Positions 45,200 to 56,198 of a DNA stretch of 64,000 bases are shown here, piece after piece. The notes under the pieces were generated by a model. That model had not been told where the DNA came from. It ran no database searches and saw only the letters and a list, made by a program, of their open reading frames with translations. The stretch is from Rhyacichthys aspro (taxonomy: Eukaryota > Chordata > Actinopteri > Gobiiformes > Rhyacichthyidae), in contig CM072148.1 of assembly GCA_036850595.1 (NCBI GenBank), forward strand, positions 23,430,731 through 23,494,730, read 5' to 3'. The position numbers and the translations under genes are program-made. The first letter of the stretch is position 1. Each line of letters begins with the position of its first letter.

Positions 45200-46358
45200 A
45201 AGAAACTCAAAAGGGAATGTAGAACAGCTGAAAGAAAGTGTCGCAAAACGAAATTATCAATACATCTAGAAATTTTCAAAGAAACTCAAAGAAAATACAA
45301 TAAAGAAATTTCCCTATCCCATCAATCCTATTTCTCAAATCTCATAACCACCAATAATAACAATCCCTGGTTACTTTTCCAAACAATAGACAGTCTGGCC
45401 AGTCACACATAAGTAACATCAGGTCTGGTATCCACCAGGGACATGTGGTTTTAACTTCAACCACCGTGCAGATTGATCTCAAGTTGGAACGTTTTATCCT
45501 GGTTGATGCTGACACTCTAATGAAGGTGGTATCAACTAAAGCTCTCAACATGTTCCTTGACCCCATCTCAACATCGTTTTTAAGGCCGTTTTTAACGTGG
45601 TGTGTGAGGATGTCCTGGCTATAGTGAACCTCTCCCTCCATTTTGGTGTCTTCCCCATGGATTTTAAAGCTGCTTTAATTAAACTCATTTTAAAGAAACT
45701 GAATTTTGACATTTTATCTTGTGGTAATTTTAGACCAATGTCTAATCTCCCATTTTTAAGTAAGATTTTAGAAAAGATTGTTTTTAATCAACTCACTACG
45801 TTTTTAGATGCAAACTCAACCTTAGAAGTGTTCCAGTCAAGTTTTAGAAAACACCACAGCACAGAGTCCGCCCTCATCAAAGTGGTAAACGACATTAGAG
45901 CAAACCTTGACAAAAACATACCCTCGGTTCTGGTGCTACTGGACTTGAGTGCTGCATTTTATACTCTAGACCATGAAATTCAGACAGACTCAGATACTAA
46001 ATAGGACTATGTAGAACTGTTTTTAAATGGTTTGAATCTTATCTGTTTAAGAGAAAAATCTTTGTGTCAATAAATGAGAATAATTGTGACAAATATGATT
46101 TTGTCTGTTTTATCTCACTTATTTTTATTTTATTTTTTATTTTTTACCTATCTACTTATTTATTTTATATATTTGTTTTACTCTGTTTAACTTTAAATTA
46201 AATTTTTTACTGAGTGAAATAAAGTGAAACAAAGCCACCCTTGTTTTTAAACTGTTGTGAATATTTTGTTGATGATTTTATGTTGTGAAGCACCCTGAGT
46301 TGCATTAAGTTGAATGCAAAGTGCTGTATAAATAAAGTTAGATTGATTTATTGATTGA
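45200..46358 (+). mobile_element. L2-like LINE fragment with 3' end
   Basis: Upstream frames resemble the region before the RT of fish L2 elements (RTAERKCRKTKLSIHLEIFK, NNNNPWLLFQTIDSL). The RT frame at 45597-46004 reads NFRPMSNLPFLSKILEKIV, FQSSFRKHHSTESALIKV and VLLDLSAAFYTLDH. RT motif A keeps its first Asp, but the second position reads Tyr (AFY). The frame then shifts (FKWFESYLFKRKIFVSI). The 3' end has the L2-type sequence GAAGCACCCTGAGTTGCATT...ATAAATAAAG and GATT repeats. It lies between parts of the Tc1 copy. Confidence 0.8.
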
Positions 46359-47272
46359 AAATTTCTAAAAACTAAACAGTGTGCAGTATTTTTAAGATTG
46401 TGTTTTTATAGCTGAAGCAAATGTTCATTACACAAGGTCAGTTATTACTCCAAATCGGGGTTCCCTTTAAGGTCACACTCAAACATTTCACATGTCATTC
46501 AGAGGTGGACTTGCTGGTGTGTTTTGGATCATTATCCTGCTGCAAAACCCAAGTCTGCTTCAGCTTGAGATTGGAACTGATGACTGGACATTCTCCTTCA
46601 GGATTTTTTGTTAGAGAGCAGAATTTATGGTTCCATTAATAACAGCAGATCGTCCAGGTCCTGAAGTATCAAAGCAGCCCCACACTACCACCACAATATT
46701 TGTCTGTTGGTATGATGTGTTACTTGTACACCAGATGTAACGGAAAAGTTCAACTTTTGTCTTGTCAGTCCACAGAATATTTCCCCAAAAAGGGGATCAT
46801 CAAGATGTTTTTTGGATGCCGTGTTCCCTGTCTCTTTCTCATACTTGAACTCTGACCTTAACTGAGGCAAGTGAGGCCTGCAGCTCTTTAGATGTTGTTG
46901 TGGGTTCTTTTGTGACTTCTTGGATGAGTTGTTACTGTTCTCTTGGGGTAATTTTGGTAGGCCGGCCACTCCTGGGAAGTTTCACAACTGTTTTATATTT
47001 TCTCCATTTGTAGATAATGACTCTTACCATGGTTCACTGGCAGTAATCAGCCCTGGATGTGGCAAGTGAAAATGAATTCAGCTTTCCAAAAAATGTGATC
47101 AACCACAGTTAATTCATGAGTTCACCAGGGAGGGCGGCAATTACTTTTTTACATAAAGTCATGTAGGTTCAGATAGTGTTTTCCCCTTAACAAATAAAAT
47201 CATCATGTAAAAACTGCATTTTGTGTTTACTTGAGTTATCTTTGTCTAAAATTTAATATTTATTTGTTTGAG

Positions 47273-49639
47273 CAGAGCTTAATTGGAATCTGCTCATAGC
47301 TAGGTTCAGTTCAGACAGAATGTACAAAGAACAGTACACTCAAAGAGACAGAGACGCACTGTACCAGATTATAGATATGCAGCTAATTTCCATCTGTAGT
47401 ATATGTGTCTTTGCTGGTCTGAAAATGACAGCGGATGTCTCTAAACACTGCTCCTCATGTTTTTGTGTTTGTGCATGTTACTATGTGGCTCTGTCCAACT
47501 CTGGAGCATGCTCAGTGCGCTGTGTATAACCTTAATCTGAAGAAGCTGTACATATGCAGCAGGATAATGAATCACATTATTCAGGTGTGTTACTGCGATT
47601 TAGAGAAATTCAAATGACTGCACCCCCCAACAAGTAAGATGTTTACAGCAGTTTAAAATGCTATTGTAATCGGACTAAGGGAATAATTTGAATTTCTCTG
47701 CATGCCTGCATGCAAACAAACTGAGTGAGTAATGCATGCATACAGCTATAATTCATAATTTACAAGAAAATAAACTAACGTTGGCCCCTGTTTGCAGCAG
47801 AGGCAGATATGACAGATGTAAGTCTTTTGTAAACATCAGGAAATATGCACAAACTTTAGTGAATCCCTCCTGCGTCGATGTAAAACCGGTAAAGCTCCTG
47901 TGAGACCATGACAGGTTTCTGCTGAAGTAGGACAAGAAGTTTAGTGAAGTTTGGGGGTGGATGGGCCATAAGTGTATGAGGAAGGGATTAGTGATTTGTT
48001 AATGAGGATTACAGAACAAACCAGTGAAAGGCAACTAAGCCTTCACCACTGTCAGCAAACCCATTTACTGCCTGGCTCTTATTTAGAAGGATTATCAAAC
48101 AATGTTATTGTATCAGTGAGACTAAAGCCACTTCGACTGAGTTCTAAGTCACTGTTTAGTGTGGAATGTAATGCACTTATAGGAAAACCATTAAAATGAC
48201 CCTGTGTTTTTACTTTCCATACTGCTCTGGTGGGTTACCAAAACAGTCAGTATTAAAGGGTGGTCACTAATGCAAAAAAACTGAATGAGACCAAAACTCA
48301 AAACTTTTGTGAAACAAAGGATTGTAGAGTTGCAGTACCTGAGACAGTTTGAGAGGACAGTATAAAAAGGACAAAAAAGAAAAGTCACCAACTAGATATA
48401 ACCAAAAAAATAACATTGCATGTCACAACATTTATTCCCATCCAGAGTTGATTTTTTTTTTAAATACAGCTGTAGAACTGGGCCTAAAAAAAGTGCATGT
48501 TAACATCAAAGCGTAAATAAGGTTTTATACTTCAGACTTTTCAACAACATTTAGACCTCTCTACATCTGCCTTTGGTGTTCTTTCCACACTTGCCACAAA
48601 GGGCTGTTAACTTCAGGGTAATTCTAGTCAAACCTGGAAAACATTGTCTTTGTCATGCTCACTTTATTCCTCCACAGAAGCCGTTGCTGTCTGTATTTAG
48701 GCTTCACACAGGGGCCCCTCTGTTTAAATCCCCTCCTTAAACAGAGGGGATTTGAAAAGATAATTAGTGGGAATGAAGAGCGGAACTGCAGAAGGAGGAT
48801 TGGGAGCACCAAGGATAACAGCTACCTTTGTTGTGTCTCACACGATTCTGTTGCCTCTCACATGATATGAATATGGATTATATCAGTTTATTCATCCTGC
48901 ACTATTGTTCCTGTCCAAATGATGTCCCACCACAAGAGCACCAGCGGAAGGCAAAGACAAATTGGGCAAATGAGAGCTGTGAACAAAACAAAAGACTATA
49001 GAGATGTTCTGTTTTAGTCCACACAGGTTCTTTGAGGCGTTAGAGGGATCTGCTTCGCTGAAAAACTGAACAACCAACAACTCTAATTAACATCCATTTG
49101 AATAATCAGATTATTCTTCATTCTCCAAAATGTGCCAGTGGCAAAACCTGAATATTCTTAGTGGCCATTTCTACAACTGTTTGAAATGCTCATATTTGAA
49201 TCCCTTTACAGTCCCTGTATCAACCAGTGCTGCATGGGCTGGTACTGCATGGTTTTGTTGTGTTCCCATTTTGAAAAGGATTAAAGATGCAAGGTTGGTA
49301 GCCTTCCACATCTGTTGGCAGTCTGACAGTGGAAGTGTGGCTAAAATGTAGAGCTAAAGTCACTCCGGCCTGTTAGTCAGTCAGAATCCTCGCTTCCAAA
49401 GAGAGAAAACAAAATGGCAACAAAAGCTTGTGAGAAAAAAGTCTAGAGAAGAAAGAATGGGAAATGCTGCACTAAAAATAACACAGTAAACATTTCTATT
49501 TTAGAGTTAAACTGGTATAGCTTTCTAGAATCTCTGTTTCGAGCATAGAAAAATGGAAATAAATCATAAACAATTGACCCCCAATACTCTTTTTTACTCT
49601 GATCTCCCAACACAAGCAGTTCACAACAGGTAAGTGCCT
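47273..49639. other. Intergenic; part may be conserved noncoding
   Basis: 47500-47660 (GATAATGAATCACATTATTC) and 47700-47790 are non-repetitive and AT/GC balanced. The rest is AT-rich. An inverted repeat of 13-bp arms lies at 48715-48749. No gene recognised. Confidence 0.35.
48715..48749. repeat. 13-bp inverted repeat
   Basis: CCCCTCTGTTTAA and TTAAACAGAGGGG separated by nine bases (ATCCCCTCC, itself repeating the CCCCTC word). Confidence 0.9.
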
Positions 49640-49775
49640 TTTGGATTATCCCCATCCAGTCACCACAGCGAGGTTTGTGGAGCAGTTTGGCATTGTTTTA
49701 CAGGATGTCTTCCTGACACAACCCTCTCTATTTTAATCAGGCTTGGACTGGCACAGACTGGATCAGCAATTTCTA
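49640..49775 (+). repeat. Interspersed repeat fragment
   Basis: GGATGTCTTCCTGACACAAC and AATCAGGCTTGGACTGGCAC form a recurrent fish repeat motif. It directly abuts the Tc1 fragment that follows. Confidence 0.45.
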
Positions 49776-50993
49776 TAGCTTTGGGACTCCAGCAAACCAC
49801 AGTGAGAGAAAACATGGAACAGTGATGAACCTTGCCAGGAGTGACCGCACAGCGAGGACTTATCTAAGAGGTCACAAACCACTACTGACCAAAAAGAAGA
49901 CAAAGGCTCATCTCACTTTTGCCAAAAAACATCTTGATGATCCTCAAGACTTTTGGTAAAATATTCTGAGGACTGATGAGACAAAAGTTGAACTTGAACT
50001 TGTCATAGTCTGCAGTCTTGTCTTGTTTTTGCCTCTGTCTCCCCCTCCCTTCTGTGTGTATGTGAGTGTGTGTCTCCACCTGTTTGGGCGTGGCTACTCT
50101 GAGGATCACCTGGATTCCATCTACAATCAACAGCAGTATTAGAGGGCCAGCTTCACAGCCACTCCTCGCCAGTTTGTTTGCTCAACTACAACAGTTAGTA
50201 ACAGCATTTGGCTCAATACTTACCTGTGGATATTTTTGCTGAACTTTTCTTCTTGTCTCCAGATTCTGCCTGCCTGCCCACCTGCCCACCTCCTCACCTG
50301 CTCTCCTGTCTGCCTCCTTACCTGCTCTGGTCCAACACCATTCAGCTGCACAACTTCAATAAACTTGTTAGAACTGCTTACCGATTTTGTGTCTGCTTTT
50401 GGGTCCAAAAGAAAACCGTGACAAAACTGGAAGGTATGTGTCCCATTACATCTGGTATAAAAGTAACACAGCATTTCAGAAAAAGAACATCTTACCAACA
50501 GTCAAATATAGTGGTGGTAGTGACATGGTCTGGGGCTGCTTTGATGCTTCAGGACCTTAACGACTTGCTGTGATTGATGGAACCATGAAATCTGCTTTTA
50601 ACAAATAATCCTGAAGGAGAATGTCCGGCCATTAGTTCGTGATCTCAAGCTGAAGCACACTTGGGTTCTGCAGCAGGATAATGATCCAAAACACACCAGC
50701 AAGTCCACCTCTGAATGGCTTAAACACAAACAAAATTAAAGTTTTGGAGTGACCTAGTCAGCCACAGGGCCAGTGGGTGGCACAACCAGTTATTAGGTTA
50801 GGGCTAGGTAGGTTTGGATTGTTTTTTTTCCAGGAATAAATAAAAACAACACTTAAAAACTGCATTTTGTGTTTACTTCAGTTATCTTTGTCTAATATTT
50901 AAATTTGTTTGATGATCTGAAACTCTTAAGTGTGACAAATGTGCAAAAAAATTTGAAATCAGGAAGGGGGCAAACACTTTTTCATGGCACAGT
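49776..50993 (+). mobile_element. Second Tc1-family transposon fragment, split by a solo LTR
   Basis: The + strand reads a Tc1 transposase-type sequence in pieces (CTTTGGGACTCCAGCAAACC, CTTTTGCCAAAAAACATCTT, ACTGATGAGACAAAAGTTGA), then after a 423-bp interruption GGTATGTGTCCCATTACATC, TGGTCTGGGGCTGCTTTG and GTTCTGCAGCAGGATAATGA. It ends with the terminal sequence AAAACTGCATTTTGTGTTTA and GGGGGCAAACACTTTTTCA (to about 50993). The 5' terminal repeat is missing and there is a deletion within the transposase. Same family as the copy at 43650-47272, opposite orientation. Confidence 0.75.
50001..50423. mobile_element. Solo LTR inserted in the Tc1 copy
   Basis: 423 bp starting TGTCATAG and ending CCGTGACA: TG...CA with a five-base inverted TGTCA/TGACA. 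It has an internal AATAAA at 50358-50363. Flanks are GAACT (49996-50000) and AAACT (50424-50428), a five-base duplication with one mismatch. It splits a Tc1 sequence that rejoins across it. No internal retroelement sequence remains, so it is probably the product of LTR-LTR recombination of a Gypsy-like element. Confidence 0.75.
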
Positions 50994-51369
50994 ACTTGCC
51001 CATTAAAGCGGATTCTGATTCTGAGAGTTCCTGCAGGAATTCAAGTATCTCACGTTTTTGTTCATAAATGAGGAAAGAATAGAAAGGAGGTCAGAACCAG
51101 GATGTGCTGAATGTATCAGTCCGTTGTGGCCGAACCGCAAGGTCAAGGCAACGCTCTGGATAGATCTATTTTCCTACTCTCAGAAAGTCAGAAAGGACAA
51201 GGTCTTGGATCCAAGATTCATTCAAACCGAGTACTTGTTTTGTGCCAAAGCCTGAGTTCTGCTTTTACATGTGAATTTCCTTCTTGAGAATACATAAACC
51301 ATTGTCTTATTAGGCCCCTATATTATTTTAGAATGCGAGTGATATGTGTTTAGAATTGAGTCTGGACCA
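50994..51369. other. No gene recognised
   Basis: Ordinary sequence; open frame 51058-51255 has no recognisable content. Confidence 0.4.
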
Positions 51370-51500
51370 CTGAGCATAAAGTCACACTCATTAGACATGT
51401 GCAAACCCAGACACACCAACGCTCGCCTGCAGGAACCTGGGAACCAGGGGATAATTAGTGACAATGACAGGTTCATTTAGTCACACTTCCAGGTAATAGT
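51370..51500. promoter_or_regulatory. Candidate conserved noncoding element
   Basis: GGGGATAATTAGTGACAATG with an adjacent GACAGGTTCATTTAG and a GCTCGCCTGCAGG word, in non-repetitive DNA. TAATTA core present. Function inferred. Confidence 0.25.
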
Positions 51501-52296
51501 CTTCACCAACACCCCTCCCCCTCTGAACACTCTCCTCTGCAGCTTCACTTCTCATCTTCACAAGTGTCAACTGCTCTGTTTGGGCTTTTATCCTGAAGTA
51601 TTCATCTGTGCACCACAAACAGAGCACCATGTATTCTTCAGAGATGAACTGAGCTGTGAAACAGGAGAAACTGTTTCAGGGCTCTGAGGAGTGGGAAGTG
51701 ACACCAGCCTGTGTTTTGACATTGTGCTATTGTTATAGGTGAGTTTGTTTTTGTGAGAGAGGGGCTGAGCTAAATGTTTGTTAGCAGGTGAGCCTGTTGT
51801 TGACAGATGGTGTTTGTGAGCGGAGCCGGCTCCCTGCAGAGGGTGGCCCCAGGAAGACGCTCATGCACTACACACTCTACACATACACACACCCAGCATG
51901 TAGTGTCACACAGAGCAGAACGCTGTAACAGGCCTGTCAGGGGACTACAGCCTGTTCATTTTGCTTCTCACTGTTTACACTAAAGCATCATGACAGAGAC
52001 AAGAAAACTGGGATTTCTGACTTAAGTGATGGTTGGAATTCAAGTTTTATTTTTTCTTTCTTTGCTGCTAAAAGCCTTTTGGGGAGGTGAAGGCCAGGCA
52101 TTAATAGCATTTTTAGTCAGAATACCTTGATGGATGGGATTCTGTTGTTTGTAAATTAAATACCTTTGACTTTAATTGTAGCGGTTGTGGTGATACAAAA
52201 GGTGGGATTGCTCTCTGATTTCAAAATGTTGCACCCTCATCTGAAAGGACTGCTCAGCTCTTTTGCTACTTCAACTCAAATAAATCACACTTGTAA
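51501..52296. other. No gene recognised
   Basis: Non-repetitive, moderately GC-rich 51740-51960. No domain-bearing frame on either strand. Confidence 0.35.
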
Positions 52297-52483
52297 GCAG
52301 CTAGTTTTGGCTGTGACATCAGTCCAGTCAGTCGTACCGCCTGTGTCTCATCTACAATTTGGGTGGATTCACTTTGTTCCTGAAAAGGCAGAAAGTATTG
52401 CATTTTGAGTTCACCCTTAAACTCCACAAGACATTCATTAGCAGAGATTTCACCAGTAATTAAATGTTTGATCACAAAAAAAC
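52297..52483 (+). repeat. Dispersed repeat, copy 1
   Basis: Contains CTACAATTTGGGTGGATTCA, CCTGAAAAGGCAGAAAGT and TAAACTCCACAAGACATT. The same ordered blocks recur at 54736-54931. Family not identified. Confidence 0.75.
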
Positions 52484-53950
52484 TGTGAGGACACAGACAC
52501 ACATTCTACACAGACCTGGGTCTACAAGCATGCAAAAGTTGGATTGTGCCATCTTTTTACATTTTTCCCTCTTAAATCAATGGATACAAAAAAGCTATAA
52601 TATTTTATAGTGTGCACACACACTATGATTTGTGATAAAAATAACTAGATATACTTTTATATGTATCTTTTAGTGATGTTACTGTGCCACACCAAGCATC
52701 CCATAGTCATATATAATATTCTATGTATCAACATATGATACATTAAGCATTGTACTTTTTTATATGCACAACATTAATCACTGTTACTGCACCACTTTAA
52801 ATTTAGATGCACTTTCTGTCAATTCATTGCAGAAGTGAGCCTGATCCTTGATGCATGAATCCAGTCAAAGATGAAGATCTCATACAGCGCCTTTGATTTG
52901 AACTAAACCAAACCAAACCAAACCAGAGTTTATAACACAGCTGTGTAAACCGTACAAGGTCTGAATATCTTGTGCTGCCTGTACTTGAGGCTGATAAGCT
53001 GAGGGAAGCTCATAGTGAATGAAATCATCACATCCTCATATCAGGTGGCTGAAGGCTAGCATTTTATACCTGGTGTCCACAGTGAGCCATGGTCCACAGC
53101 AATGTGCTGTATAAAAAGGCTGTATAAAGACTTGTACTAGCAGTCTGTCAGGTCAGCAGATCAGTGGACCCAGTGTATGCTCAGTTCACTGTTGAGACCT
53201 AATCATGAGGAAGAACACTGCACTGATGGTTCTAGTGTAAGACAGACACAACTTCACAGCAGTCAGGCTCAATGCTGGATCTAAAACCTAGACCTGAACC
53301 TGCTCATGTATTCACACTGTTACACTGGTTTGGACCCGAATTCTTCATTTAAATGGGACCACTTATTTTTTTTCATTATTTTTCATAGCTAAATTAATCA
53401 CCGTTTCAAACACTAGTATACAGGTAGAGTTAGCATGAGTTTTGGTGTAGCCTACGTTAATACCTGCAGTGTTACATTCACTGAGAAGAAGTCACATGAA
53501 AGTGGGTTATAGCTGCAATTTTGGCCGGAAGAAGCAAGTCAAAAATAAAAGGATCAGCATTGATCTCAAACTGCTGGCATTAATTAAGGTTGATTTCTCA
53601 GTGACTACTGCAGTATAAAGACTTAATTTGAAGTATTATGTGCAAACCATAGACATGAGTGTCTATAAATTACTGACAGCTGCAAGATAAAACCTTACAT
53701 TGAAGATCTATTTTTTTGTATTCCCATCTGTTTGAATGGGTCAAAGACAGAGGGATACCGTTCAAAAGCAATACTCTTTACTTGCACAGATTGTTTTCAG
53801 TAGTAAGATCCATGATCAGTTGCTCTTACCTGCCAATGTTTGAATTCTGGGTTGTGTGTTGTCATTTGTTGCTGTTTTGTGTTAAGCTGTGCTTTCAGTT
53901 GATGAAATTAAGACTAGAATTAACGCTAAAGATGACTAAAACCACTTTAA
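52484..53950. other. Intergenic, no gene recognised
   Basis: AT-rich. CCAAA tandem (AACCAAACCAAACCAAACCA) at 52906-52926. No element ends or genes. Confidence 0.4.
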
Positions 53951-53956
53951 AGGACC

Positions 53957-54031
53957 ATTCAGGTTGTAATTAATTAGCTGTCATGAACTTTGTCTCTTCA
54001 GAACCAGGTTTAGACAGGTTCTGGAGGGCTG
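53957..54031 (+). repeat. 75-bp segment duplicated at 56439-56516
   Basis: ATTCAGGTTGTAATTAATTA to GGAGGGCTG. It recurs at 56439-56516 with one substitution and a 3-base indel. It is the left edge of the TAATTA-rich candidate enhancer and is likely the source copy. Confidence 0.9.
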
Positions 54032-54330
54032 TGCTCATAGACACAGCAGAGCTGAAGTGTTGTCAGAGCGATATGAGGGAGGGGAGAGTGAGAGCTCCTC
54101 TAATTAGTCCGTTAATTACATCTGGATGCTGATCTGCTCGGGGGATTGTCAGGGGTGGGGGGTGTGTCTGTCTGTGCTTGGTGCCTGTGTACACTCCAGA
54201 AAGCGTTTACTGAAATGGGAGCTAATTCTCGCTGTCTGAGGCCATTACGCTATTAATTTAATTTGGGTTAGCTGTCGCTAGCTCATTAACACGTATAATT
54301 AATTCATTGACATCAGAATTAAGTTGTCTC
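53957..54330. promoter_or_regulatory. Candidate conserved noncoding element rich in TAATTA
   Basis: Homeodomain-type cores are dense: GTAATTAATTAGC, CTCTAATTAGTCCGTTAATT, GAGCTAATTCTCG, TATTAATTTAATTTG and TATAATTAATTCATT. GC-balanced DNA lies between, with no simple repeats. This is the strongest such cluster in the window. uncx is the usual neighbour of MICALL2, so this is a plausible developmental enhancer (inference). Confidence 0.4.
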
Positions 54331-54735
54331 ACTAAAACTGACACGTCTGTCTGAGAGTGGGAGGAAAAGACATGAGGCGTGCACATACACACGGCATATG
54401 TGTGATGGATTAAATCATATCTCTCAGAAATATGTTATTAATACATTTTATCAGGGTAAATGGAAATGCAAAGAAGAAGATAATCATTTGATAACTTGTT
54501 GCAGTCAGTCATGAAGATATGATGTATAGGGACAGGCTATGACAGAGGAGAGCCATAGTAAAGGCTGAAAGAACATATTACATATGTTTTCAATCTGTCG
54601 CTGGAAAACTCAACTCATCTTCCTAACAATTATTAACATGATGAAAACAGTAACAAGCCCCCAACAGGCCCAGGCCAACTCAAAAGCAGTGCTCCTGTTC
54701 ATTTTATGTGAGTAGATGAGACATCGATGGAAACT

Positions 54736-54931
54736 GAGCAGTTATTTTTGGCTGTGCTCTGACATCAGCCCACAGAGGCCTGCTCAGATGACTCAATCAT
54801 ACCTCCTGTGTCTCAACTACAATTTGGGTGGATTCACTTTGTCCCTGAAAAGGCAGAGAGTGTCACATTTAAGTTCTCCCTTAAACCCCACAAGACATTA
54901 TTAAAGAGAAATTAAATGAATGATCACAAAA
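54736..54931 (+). repeat. Dispersed repeat, copy 2
   Basis: Diverged copy of 52297-52483: AGCAGTTATTTTTGGCTGTG, CTACAATTTGGGTGGATTCA, CCTGAAAAGGCAGAGAGT, AACCCCACAAGACATT. Same orientation, 2.4 kb away. Confidence 0.75.
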
Positions 54932-55289
54932 TGGACATCCCTTTTATTGCACATGAATGGTTGACTTTGCTAAGACAAGGAACTTCCTCCTATGCACCTG
55001 TTGCTATTTTAGATCAGCAGAAATTATAACTCAAGTATTGTTTCCATCAGAGGGACAATTTGATGATTTAAAAATCATTGTAAACCTTGATTTGACTTTT
55101 ACTCTGATAAAAAATTAAAATTAAAATTAAAGAGAGGATAAGGCACATTTCAGGTTTGATTAAAACCATCACATGGAAATCCTGCGTAGTGTGCATTTAG
55201 ACCAGGGTTGCAAGATCTGTGGTTTTCCCGCTTTTTAAGTGTTTCCATGGGTGGGAAAAATTGTCAGTGGATTGTGCTTGGCCAGGGTT

Positions 55290-55510
55290 ATATATATTCA
55301 GTTCAATTCAGTTTTATTTGTATAGCCCAGTATCACAAAACAGACAGTAAAATGCAAACAGGCAGAAAAAGACAACACCCCCTGTCCTTAGACCCTCCAT
55401 CAGGGTCAGAGGAAAAACTCAAAAAACACAGCCGGGGAAAAAGAGAAACCTGTATACAGCATGACCCTTCCCCACACAGACCGGCTACCATGCAGAATCA
55501 GTGCCAGTGG
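55290..55510 (+). repeat. Interspersed retroposon-tail repeat
   Basis: CAATTCAGTTTTATTTGTAT then TAGCCCAGTATCACAAAACA, GACCCTCCATCAGGGTCAGA, GGAAAAACTCAAAAAAC and CCTTCCCCACACAGACCGGC. A characteristic fish interspersed sequence, often seen at LINE/SINE 3' ends. Orientation uncertain. Confidence 0.6.
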
Positions 55511-56189
55511 GGCCAACTGCCCATGCCCCAGGCACTGCCCGCCACAACATGCAACATGAGAAAAAGTGCTGTCTATTGAAAACACAGCCTCATTTTGCTT
55601 AAAACAACAGACTTCTACATTTATTTTTTATCCCACCTTGTGTCTCTGATGCTTCTATTTAATCAACACGATGGGAGCTGTGCTTGCTCCAAATTCTCCT
55701 GCTTCCAGGGTGAACGGCGCACCAACCAGTGGAGATGTGCTAACACCTCCGTACCTGCACTAGCTGACTTTTCACTGGGGCAGTGAATTTATGTGTTGAA
55801 TTGTATGGACGGAAAAAGCAGAAGCCGCATAGTAGATCCACACTCTAATATATTGTGGGGAAATAATGAGGGGTAAAAATGGAATGGTGTACCAAGCTAC
55901 ACACTGACCCCCTGATTTAGACCAAACTCATCCCTGGTCAAAAGCTACTTGAGGTATGAAGCAGTTGGTTTGAGGAGTGACTGCACATTTGAACTCGGAG
56001 GTCTTGGTTGGCTAAGATATAAAATTTACTGTAGAGAGTGTTTCTGGGTAAGCAAAAGAGTAGGCCCCTATTTGCTCTGGTATATTTTCAGCTTTTTCCA
56101 ACATTCAGCCCTTAAACTTCCATTTTGCATGTTCGCTCTCTGTTTTGTACAGTTTTTTCTCCTACAAAGGCCAACTCAGTGGTTTCCAG
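55511..56189. other. No gene recognised
   Basis: Position 56050-56190 may be the 5' leader of the L1 remnant that follows. Otherwise featureless. Confidence 0.35.
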
Positions 56190-56198
56190 TTTCCCAAA

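Larger units (their letters stand above)
43650..47272 (-). mobile_element. Tc1-family transposon, interrupted by later insertions
   Basis: Three collinear pieces read as one Tc1 copy on the minus strand. The left terminus is 43650-43805 (TTTGCATGTTTGCCACAC, AAAATGCAGTTTTTAAG). The transposase 3' part is 44244-44340 (GGAGGAATTTTGGCCCACTC). The transposase body to 5' end is 46396-47272 (ATCATTATCCTGCTGCA, TTAGATGTTGTTGTGGG, GGTAGGCCGGCCACTCC) and finishes with the inverse terminal sequence (AAAACTGCATTTTGTGTTTA). The two ends are inverse copies of each other. A foldback element (43810-44243) and a segment with an L2 LINE (45200-46358) separate the pieces. Many stops; inactive. Confidence 0.75.

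Noticed and set aside
50208..50573. Plus-strand frame with C-P-P-x-H-L repeats as a cysteine-rich secreted protein
   Set aside because: It lies across the solo LTR and Tc1 boundary, and the repeat is pyrimidine-rich LTR sequence.
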